Source: Chitinophaga sp. H8 (lineage in GTDB: Bacteria > Bacteroidota > Bacteroidia > Chitinophagales > Chitinophagaceae). Taken from it: a stretch of DNA of 64,000 nucleotides. Position numbers and translations under genes: made by a program. The notes under the pieces were generated by a model. That model did no database searches and was not told where the DNA came from. It saw only the letters and a program-made list of their open reading frames with translations. The stretch lies in the NCBI RefSeq assembly GCF_040567655.1, contig NZ_JBEXAC010000002.1, positions 2,294,001-2,358,000 on the forward strand. Direction: 5' to 3'. Below are positions 8,320-16,930 of this stretch, piece after piece; position 1 is the stretch's first letter, and each line of letters begins with the position of its first letter.

Positions 8320-10452
8320 ATGGATAAATTAAAGTCAGGTACATTGCTGCTCATTTTCTCCGCCGGTCTGCTTTTTGCCGGATGTAAGCAAAACCGTTAT
8401 GACGAGGGGAAATCCGTGGAAAATGAAATGCAGCATTTTGTTTTACAGGATGGATTTGATATTGAGAATGTTGCTGCTGAACCACAGGTGGTTATGCCTG
8501 TTTCGATGGCCATTGATGAAGATGGTAATACATATGTGGTAGAAATGGGGGACTATCCTTTTGTGGCGGATGCTGCAGCCGGAAAAGGCAATATTAAGAT
8601 GCTGCTGGATGTGAATGGAGATGGGAATTTTGATTCCACCTTCGTATTTGCACAGGGGATTCCAGATGCAACCTCAGTGCTTCCCTATAAAAGAGGCCTT
8701 CTTGTTACGGCAGCCCCCAATATTCTATTCATGAAAGATACCGATGGTGATCATACGGCGGATATTATTGACACACTGTTCACTGGGTTCTTTACAGGGA
8801 ATTCAGAAGCGCAGATCACTAATCTCACCTACGGGGTGGATAACTGGATTTATGCCAATAACCATGGTCAGGCAGGACAAGTGAAGTTTTTGAAAAGACC
8901 GGACCTGGCAGTATTACCAATGGGGGGCCATGATTTCAGATTCAGGTTAGATACAGAGCAATTTGAAGCAGAGTCAGGAACCGGACAGTATGGTTTGGCC
9001 ATCAATGACTGGAACCATCGTTTTTATACGCAGAACACACTACATATACAAACAAATCCAATAGCCTGGAGATATCTGCACAGGCATGACCATATGCCAT
9101 CTTATAATGGTGATTATAATCCATCTGATCATGAGTTAGAAATGTTTCAGTTAACGCCGCCCCCTTACTGGCGGAAGGAACGGAGTGAAAGACGTCAGCA
9201 CCAGTATGATTCCCTTAAACTAAACCAGGTGGAATGGATCTCAGGGCATTTCACTGGTGCTTCCGGCGCTACGTTTTACGGTGGAGAGAATTTTCCCAAG
9301 GAGTATTACGGTTCCATTTTTACAGGAGAAGTAGCCGGGAATCTTGTGCATCGAGACGTTGTTTCCCGTACAGCAGATAAGTCCTTATATACTGCCAGCC
9401 GTGGAGCACTTGAAAAAAGCAGGGAATTCCTGGCATCTAAAGATTCCTGGTTTCGCCCCACTTCATTTTATTCCGGCCCGGATGGTAACTTGTATGTGGT
9501 TGATATGTACCGCCAGCATATTGAAACGCCGGTTTCTATTCCTGACGATCTGAAAGCTGATATGGATTTTCATGCGGGTAATGATAAAGGCAGAATCTAT
9601 CTGATTTTTCCTAAAGGGAAAAAGAAAGTAGTGAAACCGAAGATGAATGCTATGAGTTCTGCAGAATTGGTACAGCTGTTGGTACATCCTGGTGCCTGGT
9701 GGCGTACCAATGCGCAGCGGCTGTTAATTGACCGGAAAGATCTGTCTGTAATTCCTGCAGTAAGAGAGATATTGGTATCCAATACAGATCCCCGGTTTCG
9801 TTTGCGGGCCTTATACACATTGGAAGGGCTTCAGGCACTTACAATGGCGGATGTGAAGCTGGCTATGAATGATGTGGACCCTGGTGTGAGAGAGCATGGG
9901 GCTATACTATCTGAAAGATTTCCAGCATTGTTGCCAGACCTGTTGAAGCTGACAGAGGATAGTGTTGCATATGTTGTATTTCAGGCAGCACTGAGCGTTG
10001 GAAATGCACCGGCAGATAAAGCAATACAAGCATTAAGCCTTGTGCTCACCAAACACACTACTGATTCAATATTGCATATTGCCGTATTGACTGCCAAGCC
10101 CTGCACTTCCTTGAAATTCCTGCAGGCGTTGAAGAATAGCGGTAGCTATTTTGAAACGACAGGCAAGTGCAAATTAGAGTTTGTAAGATCATTTGGCTAT
10201 GTGAATGGTGCAAGAAATGAAGGTGGAGAAATTGCGGCACTTATAGGGTTCTTGCAGGATCCTGTGATAGCAAAAGATGTTAAATGGGCAGGTGCTATTA
10301 CTGCGGGATTGTTGGATGGGCTTACTTCTGAGGGAAAAACATTATCAGCAGAAGCCCTGTCCGCATTGAGGAAATATGAAGGTAGCATAGCGGATGCTAC
10401 TATTAAAAGCACCGTGTCGAACCTATTACAACTGGCAAATCCTACTAACTAA
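8320..10452 (+). CDS. Beta-propeller (DUF7133-like dehydrogenase) plus HEAT-repeat lipoprotein without a haem domain
   Basis: The 710-residue lipoprotein has a type II signal with the lipid-accepting cysteine probably at C22 (LLFAGC). An N-terminal domain of about 400 residues resembles the propeller of the PVC-type membrane-bound dehydrogenases. It contains Asp/Gly-rich calcium-loop-like segments (DVNGDGNFD, DTDGDHTAD) and MDRGD-like VVDMYRQH text. A HEAT-like helical repeat region follows (about 445-700). Relatives often carry a C-terminal cytochrome c, but no CxxCH motif is present here. A HiPIP gene follows 16 bp later and might serve as the electron acceptor. The substrate is unknown; oxidation of a sugar or polyol in the periplasm is a guess. 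Confidence 0.7.
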   Translation: MDKLKSGTLLLIFSAGLLFAGCKQNRYDEGKSVENEMQHFVLQDGFDIENVAAEPQVVMPVSMAIDEDGNTYVVEMGDYPFVADAAAGKGNIKMLLDVNGDGNFDSTFVFAQGIPDATSVLPYKRGLLVTAAPNILFMKDTDGDHTADIIDTLFTGFFTGNSEAQITNLTYGVDNWIYANNHGQAGQVKFLKRPDLAVLPMGGHDFRFRLDTEQFEAESGTGQYGLAINDWNHRFYTQNTLHIQTNPIAWRYLHRHDHMPSYNGDYNPSDHELEMFQLTPPPYWRKERSERRQHQYDSLKLNQVEWISGHFTGASGATFYGGENFPKEYYGSIFTGEVAGNLVHRDVVSRTADKSLYTASRGALEKSREFLASKDSWFRPTSFYSGPDGNLYVVDMYRQHIETPVSIPDDLKADMDFHAGNDKGRIYLIFPKGKKKVVKPKMNAMSSAELVQLLVHPGAWWRTNAQRLLIDRKDLSVIPAVREILVSNTDPRFRLRALYTLEGLQALTMADVKLAMNDVDPGVREHGAILSERFPALLPDLLKLTEDSVAYVVFQAALSVGNAPADKAIQALSLVLTKHTTDSILHIAVLTAKPCTSLKFLQALKNSGSYFETTGKCKLEFVRSFGYVNGARNEGGEIAALIGFLQDPVIAKDVKWAGAITAGLLDGLTSEGKTLSAEALSALRKYEGSIADATIKSTVSNLLQLANPTN

Positions 10453-10468
10453 TCTAAAATGAACCATC

Positions 10469-10837
10469 ATGAATGAAATGGAAAGAAGGCAGTTCATCAA
10501 AAAGGGGATGATCTTTTCAGTTGGCTTTTTAACAGGAGGGGTACTTTTATTGGGATGTGGAAATGGCCAGAAAGAGGGAAGGGAGGAAGTAAAAGAGAAG
10601 GAAGGAGGGGAGAATGGTAAAGACCCCTGTGATATGGCAGCGTTGTCTGCTAATGAACTAAAATCCCGTAATGCATTGGGATATGTAGATAAAACGCCCA
10701 TGAAAGAAAAGCGTTGCGATAACTGTAAACTTTTTATACCTGCAGGAGATAAAAAGGCATGTGCCACCTGTCCTTTATTCAAAGGACCAGTTTTGCCTAA
10801 AGGATATTGTACCTACTGGGCCCCGAAAGGTGTTTGA
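10469..10837 (+). CDS. High-potential iron-sulfur protein (HiPIP), exported
   Basis: The 122-residue protein starts with a twin-arginine-type signal (RR at 6-7) and a possible lipobox (LLLGC30). A charged Glu/Lys/Gly linker precedes the compact C-terminal domain. Cysteines at 83, 86, 101 and 114 give C-x2-C-x14-C-x12-C, close to the classical HiPIP C-x2-C-x14-C-x13-C, and the segments GPVLPKGYC and YWAP also fit the family. It should carry one [4Fe-4S] cluster and move single electrons in the periplasm. Its place directly after a dehydrogenase-like propeller that lacks haem makes these two a plausible electron-transfer pair. Confidence 0.85.
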   Translation: MNEMERRQFIKKGMIFSVGFLTGGVLLLGCGNGQKEGREEVKEKEGGENGKDPCDMAALSANELKSRNALGYVDKTPMKEKRCDNCKLFIPAGDKKACATCPLFKGPVLPKGYCTYWAPKGV

Positions 10838-10859
10838 TCTTTAACATAAAGTATCTAAT

Positions 10860-12221
10860 GTGAATCAGCATATTTTATTAAAATGCAGCAAATGCCTGTT
10901 ATTGTGCATGTGCTTTTCGGTGATTGGCATAGCACAAAATATACGTGTAGGTTTTTTTGAAGTAAATGCATCCCCGCCAATTGGCAGTCCAGTTGCTTAT
11001 GCATCTACACGGTCAGTAACAGACTCCTTAAGCGCACGCGGTATTGTAGTGTTATCGGCGGATAAACCTGTTGTATTGTGTGCGGTAGACTGGATTGGTA
11101 TTTCCAATGAGGGGCAGGACCAATGGCGCCAGCAACTTGCAGCAGCTGCAGGTACAACCATAGACAGAGTTTCTGTGCACACATTGCATCAGCATGATGC
11201 CCCTCGTTGTGATTTTACGATTGAACGGATCATGGAGGAGTACGGATTAGGAGGACGAAGCATTGATAATGCTTTCACCGAAGAAGTGATCCAAAGAACA
11301 TCCGTGGCTGTAAAAAACGGCATTAAGAACGCATCGCTGGTAACGGCAATCGGGTGGGGGCAGGCTAAAGTGGATAGTGTTGCCTCCAATCGCAGATTGA
11401 TGGACGCGGAAGGCAACATTACTACACGGTGGAGCAGCACAACGGATGCTGCTATGCGCGCAGCTCCCGAAGGATTGATAGATCCCTGGCTGAAATGCAT
11501 CAGTTTCTGGAATGGGAATAAACCCATTGCGCTGTTAACTTATTATACAACACATCCGCAAAGTTATTATGGTTCAGGTGATGTTACCTGTGAATTTGTA
11601 GGTATCGCCAGGAATGCAATAGAAAGGCAGCTGAGGATCCCTTCCATTCATTTCAACGGCGCAAGTGGCAATATTACAGCGGGAAAATACAATGATGGTT
11701 CTAAACCACAGCGTATTGTTCTTGCCCGTCATGTGGAGGAAGGTATGATGAAAGCCTGGCAGAGTACAAAAAAATACCCGCTACGGAATAGTTCCGTTAC
11801 CTGGAAGAATATGGAAGTGGAATTGCCACTGGGCAAAAATTTGATTGAAACAGACCTGCGCCGGCGTATGGTTGATACCAGCCTCAATATTCATGAGAAA
11901 TTCAGAGCGGCAGAAAAGCTGGCCTGGTACCAGCGAAGCGTTGCAGGGCATAAGGTTAATATATCTTCTTTGAAACTGGGGAAGATCTGGTTGCTGAACA
12001 TCCCAGGAGAGGCGTTTGTAGAATACCAGTTGGCTGCACAAAGAATGAGGCCGAAAGATATTATATGTACAGCCGCATATGAAGAATATGGCCCTGGTTA
12101 TATTGGAACAAGAGCATCTTATTTTCAGCAGGGAGGGTATGAAACCAGTGATATTGTTTCAGGCGTTTCTCCGGACGTGGAATCAGTACTATTAAATGCC
12201 ATTCGTGCAGTATTAAAATAA
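10860..12221 (+). CDS. Neutral/alkaline ceramidase-like hydrolase (N-terminal domain family), exported
   Basis: The 453-residue protein begins with a GTG codon, which overlaps an out-of-frame ATG-stop; this start gives a good signal peptide ending near the AQN site at about residue 26. The body matches the neutral ceramidase N-terminal catalytic family: an RVGFFEVNASPPIGSP opening, a central HTLHQHDAPRCD stretch with likely zinc-binding histidines, and FNGASGNITAGKYND. Ceramidases of this family hydrolyse N-acyl (amide) bonds of sphingoid lipids, but many bacterial relatives sit in carbohydrate clusters and have unknown substrates. Here amide cleavage of an N-acylated sugar or amino compound is a reasonable hypothesis. 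Confidence 0.78.
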   Translation: MNQHILLKCSKCLLLCMCFSVIGIAQNIRVGFFEVNASPPIGSPVAYASTRSVTDSLSARGIVVLSADKPVVLCAVDWIGISNEGQDQWRQQLAAAAGTTIDRVSVHTLHQHDAPRCDFTIERIMEEYGLGGRSIDNAFTEEVIQRTSVAVKNGIKNASLVTAIGWGQAKVDSVASNRRLMDAEGNITTRWSSTTDAAMRAAPEGLIDPWLKCISFWNGNKPIALLTYYTTHPQSYYGSGDVTCEFVGIARNAIERQLRIPSIHFNGASGNITAGKYNDGSKPQRIVLARHVEEGMMKAWQSTKKYPLRNSSVTWKNMEVELPLGKNLIETDLRRRMVDTSLNIHEKFRAAEKLAWYQRSVAGHKVNISSLKLGKIWLLNIPGEAFVEYQLAAQRMRPKDIICTAAYEEYGPGYIGTRASYFQQGGYETSDIVSGVSPDVESVLLNAIRAVLK

Positions 12222-12228
12222 TGAAAAC

Positions 12229-13602
12229 ATGAACCGGAGAAGATTTCTGTCAAACTCGGTCATCCTTACTATTGGGGGTAATATTCATAAAACATTAGGT
12301 ATGGTAGGGAAGAAGCCTTCATTGATCAGGTTAACCAGCACAGGTTCAAATTTTGAAAGAGAAAAGCTACGGATACCATTTGGATTTAAAGGGGGCTACT
12401 TAACAGAGCTATGGCAAACTGCTGTACAGCTGAAAACAGATCGTATGAGCGGAGTAGGGCTAGCCACACAGAGTGTGTTATACGGAGATGCGAATCTCTT
12501 TGCCGCCAATTCAGAAGCGGCTGCTAACGCACTAATGTTTGCATTGACTGAAAAAGCGTTACATCTGGCAAAGGGTATCCCTTTTAGTACACCTGTGGAC
12601 CTATTTGAAAAATTGCTTCCGGTTGTTACACAGGAAGCAGTATCATTAACCGGCAAAAAAGATATCAATCCAAACTTCGTGCTGAATGCATTGGTGAGCC
12701 TGGATAATGCCGCCTGGCTGATATATGCTGCTGAGAACAGTTGTGTTGGTTATGAGCAGATGATCCCGGAAATATACAGGCCGGCACTAAGCACGCATAA
12801 TCGCAAAATTGGTGTGATGTTCCAGGTATCCTATAATATGCCTATACAGGATATTGAGAAAGCCGCGGACGAAGGATATTTTATTATTAAGATAAAAACA
12901 GGGCAACCAGGAACGCAGCGGGAAATGATGGAAAAAGATGCCGCCCGTATCAAGTTGATCCACGAAGCCCTCCGGCAGAAAAATACGCTGCATACCCAGC
13001 ATAACAGGATATTGTATACGCTGGATTGTAATGGCAGATACGAAAAGAAAGCTACTCTTCGCGAACTGATAGAAAAGATCAAGGGGTACGGTCTTTTGGA
13101 TAGCTTATTGCTGATAGAAGAGCCTTTTCCTGAAACAAACAACGAGTTTGTGGGCGACCTTGGGGTGCGTATTGCCGCAGATGAAAGTGCGAACAATGAA
13201 GAGAATACATTGAAACGTATCCAGCAGGGATATAAGGCCATAGTATTGAAGGCGGTAGCCAAAACACTGAGCCTCACGCTAAAGATTGCCAAGGTGGCGC
13301 AAGCGCATCAAATACCTTGTTTTTGTTCAGACCTTACGGTAAATCCTATACTGGTAGACTGGCATAAGAACCTGGCAGCAAGACTGCAGCCTTTTCCGGA
13401 ATTAGGAATTGGAATGATGGAAACTAATGGAAAGGAGAACTATCTGAGATGGGAAGCCATGAAAGGATATCTTCCGGCAAAGGATGCTATATGGGTAGAG
13501 GCGAAACAGGGAGTGTTTGAGCTGGATGACAGTTTTTATCAATCTGCCGGAGGAATATTCCGGCCTTCAGATCATTATGCTGAAATGTTCAGTAAAAAAT
13601 AA
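12229..13602 (+). CDS. Enolase-superfamily enzyme (MLE/dipeptide-epimerase type active site) with Tat signal
   Basis: The 457-residue protein starts with NRRRFLSN and a hydrophobic stretch, so Tat export is likely, which is unusual for this superfamily. The barrel carries K221-I-K223, metal-ligand candidates D266, E297/E298 and D318 (in AADES), and a lysine at 341 (VLKAV). Lysines on both sides match the muconate-lactonizing/dipeptide-epimerase/o-succinylbenzoate-synthase subgroup rather than the His-Asp dyad of the mandelate-racemase subgroup. The reaction would begin with proton abstraction alpha to a carboxylate, giving epimerisation, dehydration or cycloisomerisation. It is spaced 7 bp after the ceramidase-like gene. 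Confidence 0.8.
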   Translation: MNRRRFLSNSVILTIGGNIHKTLGMVGKKPSLIRLTSTGSNFEREKLRIPFGFKGGYLTELWQTAVQLKTDRMSGVGLATQSVLYGDANLFAANSEAAANALMFALTEKALHLAKGIPFSTPVDLFEKLLPVVTQEAVSLTGKKDINPNFVLNALVSLDNAAWLIYAAENSCVGYEQMIPEIYRPALSTHNRKIGVMFQVSYNMPIQDIEKAADEGYFIIKIKTGQPGTQREMMEKDAARIKLIHEALRQKNTLHTQHNRILYTLDCNGRYEKKATLRELIEKIKGYGLLDSLLLIEEPFPETNNEFVGDLGVRIAADESANNEENTLKRIQQGYKAIVLKAVAKTLSLTLKIAKVAQAHQIPCFCSDLTVNPILVDWHKNLAARLQPFPELGIGMMETNGKENYLRWEAMKGYLPAKDAIWVEAKQGVFELDDSFYQSAGGIFRPSDHYAEMFSKK

Positions 13603-13603
13603 A

Positions 13604-13945
13604 ATGCTGTTGCTGCTGCCTATTATTGTTTTTGGTGCCTGTATGCTAGATAGCAGCGCTGAAAAGCAAGTTGTTATCACTAAAGCAGTAATGCCAGCAA
13701 AGGAGCAGGAGAAATGCAAGGCCAGTATAATGGCTTGCAATTTTGTGAAGATACATGAGGAGATAACCATTGGCCTGGAAAGCGTATATCAGGTCAAAAT
13801 TACCGGAAAGGAAACTTATATGGTGAAAGGTGTTATTACCGGAAATGATAAAGCCAGGTACTGGTCTGTAACGCTTCGCTTTAATGGAAGTGACTGGAAC
13901 AACATTAATAACTGGGCCGAATTAGCGTTCGTCATAAATTATTAA
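13604..13945 (+). CDS. Small lipoprotein of unknown function
   Basis: I do not recognise this family. Starting at the ATG one base after the upstream stop gives a 113-residue protein opening with MLLLLPIIVFGAC, a compact lipoprotein signal with Cys13 as the lipid site; starts further upstream would precede that signal with implausible text. The mature part has two more cysteines (CKASIMAC), which could form a disulfide, and a beta-rich C-terminus ending VINY. It is the last gene of the forward operon and precedes the separately promoted regulator gene, so it probably shares the cell-envelope role of the hydrolases before it. Confidence 0.6.
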   Translation: MLLLLPIIVFGACMLDSSAEKQVVITKAVMPAKEQEKCKASIMACNFVKIHEEITIGLESVYQVKITGKETYMVKGVITGNDKARYWSVTLRFNGSDWNNINNWAELAFVINY

Positions 13946-13963
13946 GGCAGGAAGAATGGCTGA

Positions 13964-13995
13964 TTTGTTTAAAAGACATTTTTAGGCTAATTTTG
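13964..13995 (+). promoter_or_regulatory. Promoter of the GntR regulator gene (TTTG-N20-TAATTTTG)
   Basis: A -33 TTTG at 13964-13967 and a -7 TAATTTTG at 13988-13995 are separated by 20 bp, a near-ideal Bacteroidota housekeeping promoter. The -7 box runs directly into the operator palindrome at 13992-14003, so repressor binding would block sigma contact. Confidence 0.75.
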
Positions 13996-14003
13996 TATAC
14001 AAA
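13992..14003. promoter_or_regulatory. GntR autoregulatory operator TTTGTATACAAA
   Basis: This perfect 12-bp palindrome starts inside the -7 box and ends 10 bp before the regulator's ATG. The same motif recurs upstream of both other transcription units of the island, which supports autoregulation and shared control. Confidence 0.75.
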
Positions 14004-14013
14004 TTACTGCTTT

Positions 14014-14679
14014 ATGAAAGAAGGTTCTTTAGCAAATATGGTATACGCTGAATTCAGAAAAATGATCCTGTCTAATCAGTTAACCAGGGGATCAAGACTT
14101 GTGGAAAGTTGGTGGGCACAAAAATTAAATGTGAGCAGGGTAGCTGTAAGGGAAGCGCTGATCAGATTATCAGGTGAAAGCCTGGTTGAATTTGGTGAAA
14201 AAGGAGGATGTTTCGTAAAATCTATTACTGCTGAAGATGTGGTAGAAATAAAAGAATTGCGGGAAGTATTAGAGCTTGGTGCTTTGAAACTATTATCTGA
14301 AAGATATGACAAAGAAGTGATCGCAAAATTGGAAAAGATCTGTGAAGATTTTTCAGTGATGGTAAGTGGCGGATATCTGAGTGGGGCATGTGAAGCAGAT
14401 GTGAAGTTCCATGAAGCTATTATGGAAGGTTCAAAAAATGCCCGTCTTTTGCATATTTACAAAAGTAGTAATATCCCTTTGTTTCATTTCAAACTAGGTA
14501 GTTCCCAGTCTGAAATGAATGATTATGAATTAACGGATGTAGAGCACAGGAAAATAGTGAAAGCTTTGAAAAAGAAAGACTACGAGACTGCAAGGGAAAC
14601 GCTTATCATACATCTGGATAGGGGAGAGAAAGCCATGCTTGGAATGGTTCCTACAGGGCATAATGCAGTGGCCGGGTAG
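14014..14679 (+). CDS. GntR-family transcriptional regulator, FadR/FCD type
   Basis: Starting at the ATG after the operator gives 221 residues. The N-terminal winged helix-turn-helix (about 1-70) contains the recognition stretch VSRVAVREALIRL, which is typical of GntR proteins. The C-terminal FCD effector domain (about 80-215) has the conserved Asp/His positions (DVKFHEAI and later EHRKIVKAL) that often bind a metal and a carboxylate ligand. Such regulators usually repress sugar-acid or amino-acid catabolic genes until an intermediate binds. TTTGTATACAAA-like sites lie at its own promoter and upstream of both flanking operons, so it probably controls the whole 20-kb island. Confidence 0.92.
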   Translation: MKEGSLANMVYAEFRKMILSNQLTRGSRLVESWWAQKLNVSRVAVREALIRLSGESLVEFGEKGGCFVKSITAEDVVEIKELREVLELGALKLLSERYDKEVIAKLEKICEDFSVMVSGGYLSGACEADVKFHEAIMEGSKNARLLHIYKSSNIPLFHFKLGSSQSEMNDYELTDVEHRKIVKALKKKDYETARETLIIHLDRGEKAMLGMVPTGHNAVAG

Positions 14680-14713
14680 CGCTCCAGCTATTTCCGGTAA
14701 TGCGCTATGCTGA

Positions 14714-15730
14714 TCAAAACTCAAGTTTTGCCAATGATATCGCTTTCCCATTCTGCCTTTTACTTTCGTCTGCAGCTTCCATGAAAGCATATAACTCTAT
14801 TGTTTCTTTAGAACTAACAGGAGGGATGCCCGTTTTGTAGAAATCTATGATCTTATGAAGTAGTGGTTCATATCCATTATACCCTTTAATAGGCACATTC
14901 CCTTTTTCACCATATGCCATCCCTCCAAAGGATGAAACACCTGTTCTTGTTCCTCTGAATACACCTGTTCTACCATCTTCCCATACACCTGTAACTATAT
15001 CCGTGGATGCTGTATGTACTCTTTGTACGGTACTGCACCCTATACCCATTACAGCAAACAGCATTTCTACTCCGTGTACACCGTACCAGAAGATGTCAGG
15101 ATGGGATGGCTCAATTTCACAGGGGCAAAATGTGTCTGCACCCAGTATTTTTCCAGCCAGGGAGCCATTCCGGAGCATTTCCATATTTTCAACATACCGT
15201 AAGGTAGAGGAGGAGAAAAGGGGCACTTTATATTGCTCTGCCATTTCGTAAATGCGAACAACATCCCGGTAGGATGCCGCTACCGGTTTATCAATGAATA
15301 CGGTTTTGCCTGCTTCAAATACACGTTTTGCCTGTTCCTTGTGTAATCTGCCGTCATTTGTTTCCAGCATTATTACGTCTGTTACTTTTAAGAGTTCATC
15401 TAAGGAAGAGGCGATGGTTACGCCATGCTTTTTTACTTGTTTTGTGTAGTCTTCTATTCTGCTGTAGCTGCTTTTTATTTCACGGCTCCCATAAGGATAA
15501 GCTGCTGTTACGGTATAACCTTCGTAAGCATCACCAATATCCGGAGCATTTAGTGTTCTTACAAATTCAATGGAATGAGAAGTATCCAGGCCAATTATAC
15601 CGATTCTTTTCCCTTTCCGCTGTGCGGGGAGTGCTCCATAAGAGGAATGGGGGTATAGGCTAATACCTATTCCCAAAGTTGCCGCCATTTGTAGAAAATC
15701 CCGCCGGTTAATATTTGATCTTTTTTCCAT
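14714..15730 (-). CDS. Gfo/Idh/MocA-family oxidoreductase with Tat-type signal
   Basis: The 338-residue protein begins with INRRDFLQMAATLGIGIS, a twin-arginine signal, followed by the dinucleotide-binding fold (RIGIIGLDTSH) and the IDKPVA motif that holds the family's conserved lysine. Most relatives oxidise sugars or inositols with NAD(P), and exported forms often hold the cofactor tightly. The expected GxGxxG is altered to GIIGLD, so cofactor binding should be tested. It is the last gene of the reverse operon, 12 bp after the M20 amidohydrolase gene, and converges on the regulator gene with a 34-bp gap. Confidence 0.85.
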   Translation of the reverse strand: MEKRSNINRRDFLQMAATLGIGISLYPHSSYGALPAQRKGKRIGIIGLDTSHSIEFVRTLNAPDIGDAYEGYTVTAAYPYGSREIKSSYSRIEDYTKQVKKHGVTIASSLDELLKVTDVIMLETNDGRLHKEQAKRVFEAGKTVFIDKPVAASYRDVVRIYEMAEQYKVPLFSSSTLRYVENMEMLRNGSLAGKILGADTFCPCEIEPSHPDIFWYGVHGVEMLFAVMGIGCSTVQRVHTASTDIVTGVWEDGRTGVFRGTRTGVSSFGGMAYGEKGNVPIKGYNGYEPLLHKIIDFYKTGIPPVSSKETIELYAFMEAADESKRQNGKAISLAKLEF

Positions 15731-15742
15731 AATCTTGTATTA

Positions 15743-16930
15743 TTATTTATTGCCCAGTCGCCTTAATGCAATATAAGCCATCAGGCCACTGCTCATATTG
15801 AACACATTGAGTTCATCAACATCAAATGTAGGTGTATGGAGAGATGAATTTATTCCCTTGGCTTTGTTTCCTACCCCGAGTCTATAATAACAACTTTCTG
15901 CCAGTTGGGAAAATTCACCGAAATCTTCTCCGGCCATCCAGGTGTTAAGCGTTACTACATTTTCCTTTCCAAGGTATTCAACAGCATATTGAAATACTTT
16001 AGCTGTAAGTTCCTCATTATTATGTACGCCGGGAAATCCCTGTATTTTTACATTGCAGGTGCCGCCCATGCTTTCTGAAATACCTTTGGCAATCTTTTCG
16101 ATATGGGCATGTACTTCTTTTCTCCATGTTTCATCCAGTGTTCTGAGCGTTCCTTCCAGGTAAACTTCTTCAGGGATGATATTAGTAGAGCCAGCTGCGA
16201 ACATCTTGCCGATGGAGAGAACAGTTGGCATAGCGGGATTAGCTATTCTACTTACAATTTGCTGCAGGGCAATAATAACATGACTGGCTATTACCACTGG
16301 ATCAACATTTAAATGCGGTTGTGCGCCATGCCCGCCCCTGCCTCTGATCGTAATATACAATTCATCATTTGATGCCATGTATCTTCCTGGTTTCATTCCT
16401 ACTTTCCCAGCTTCCAGTTCGGGCATGGTATGTTGACCGATAACTGCATCAAGTCCCGGATAGTTTAGGAATCCTTCTTCTACCATGGCTTTAGCTCCGC
16501 CAGGGTATTTTTCTTCTGCCGGTTGGAAAATGAGTTTGATCTGTCCTGCAAAATCATCTTTCAAAGCTTGTGCAATACGGGCTACACCCAGTAATGATGC
16601 AGTGTGTACATCATGGCCGCAAGCATGCATAATGCCTTTGTGCACTGATCTGTAAGGGGTATCGTTTTCTTCATCGATCGGAAGTGCATCAATGTCTGCC
16701 CGCAATGCCACCACCGTTGAGGAGGGCTTGCTTCCGGTAATGGTACCAATAATGCCGGTTCCCGCTGATGCCCGCCACGGAACCTCAAGCAGATCCAACA
16801 GCTTTTTAATATAAGCAGCCGTTTCATGCTCATGAAATGAAAGTTCCGGGTGCTGATGCATATGACGCCTGTCTGCAATGATCTCTCCGGAATACAGGCT
16901 GCACAACGTTTTAATTTTATCTATCAGCAT
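15743..16930 (-). CDS. M20D-family amidohydrolase (N-acyl amino acid/hippurate hydrolase type)
   Basis: The 395-residue cytosolic metal-dependent hydrolase has RRHMHQHPELS near residues 21-31, the metal-binding HACGHDVH at 102-109, PAEEKYPGGA, and a C-terminal HTPTFDVDE segment, all normal for M20D enzymes that cleave N-acyl or N-aminoacyl bonds. The first 14 bases overlap the end of the upstream lyase gene, indicating coupled translation. In this island it could remove an acyl or amino-acyl group from an imported amine before the sugar or acid skeleton is broken down. The physiological acyl group is unknown. Confidence 0.9.
   Translation of the reverse strand: MLIDKIKTLCSLYSGEIIADRRHMHQHPELSFHEHETAAYIKKLLDLLEVPWRASAGTGIIGTITGSKPSSTVVALRADIDALPIDEENDTPYRSVHKGIMHACGHDVHTASLLGVARIAQALKDDFAGQIKLIFQPAEEKYPGGAKAMVEEGFLNYPGLDAVIGQHTMPELEAGKVGMKPGRYMASNDELYITIRGRGGHGAQPHLNVDPVVIASHVIIALQQIVSRIANPAMPTVLSIGKMFAAGSTNIIPEEVYLEGTLRTLDETWRKEVHAHIEKIAKGISESMGGTCNVKIQGFPGVHNNEELTAKVFQYAVEYLGKENVVTLNTWMAGEDFGEFSQLAESCYYRLGVGNKAKGINSSLHTPTFDVDELNVFNMSSGLMAYIALRRLGNK

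Noticed and set aside
12831..13292. A 153-codon reverse reading frame inside the enolase-superfamily gene
   Set aside because: It is antisense to the conserved barrel with Ser/Phe-rich text typical of shadow frames.
13517..13603. Longer N-terminus of the small lipoprotein
   Set aside because: It would overlap the enolase-superfamily gene and place about 29 unrelated residues before a complete lipoprotein signal.
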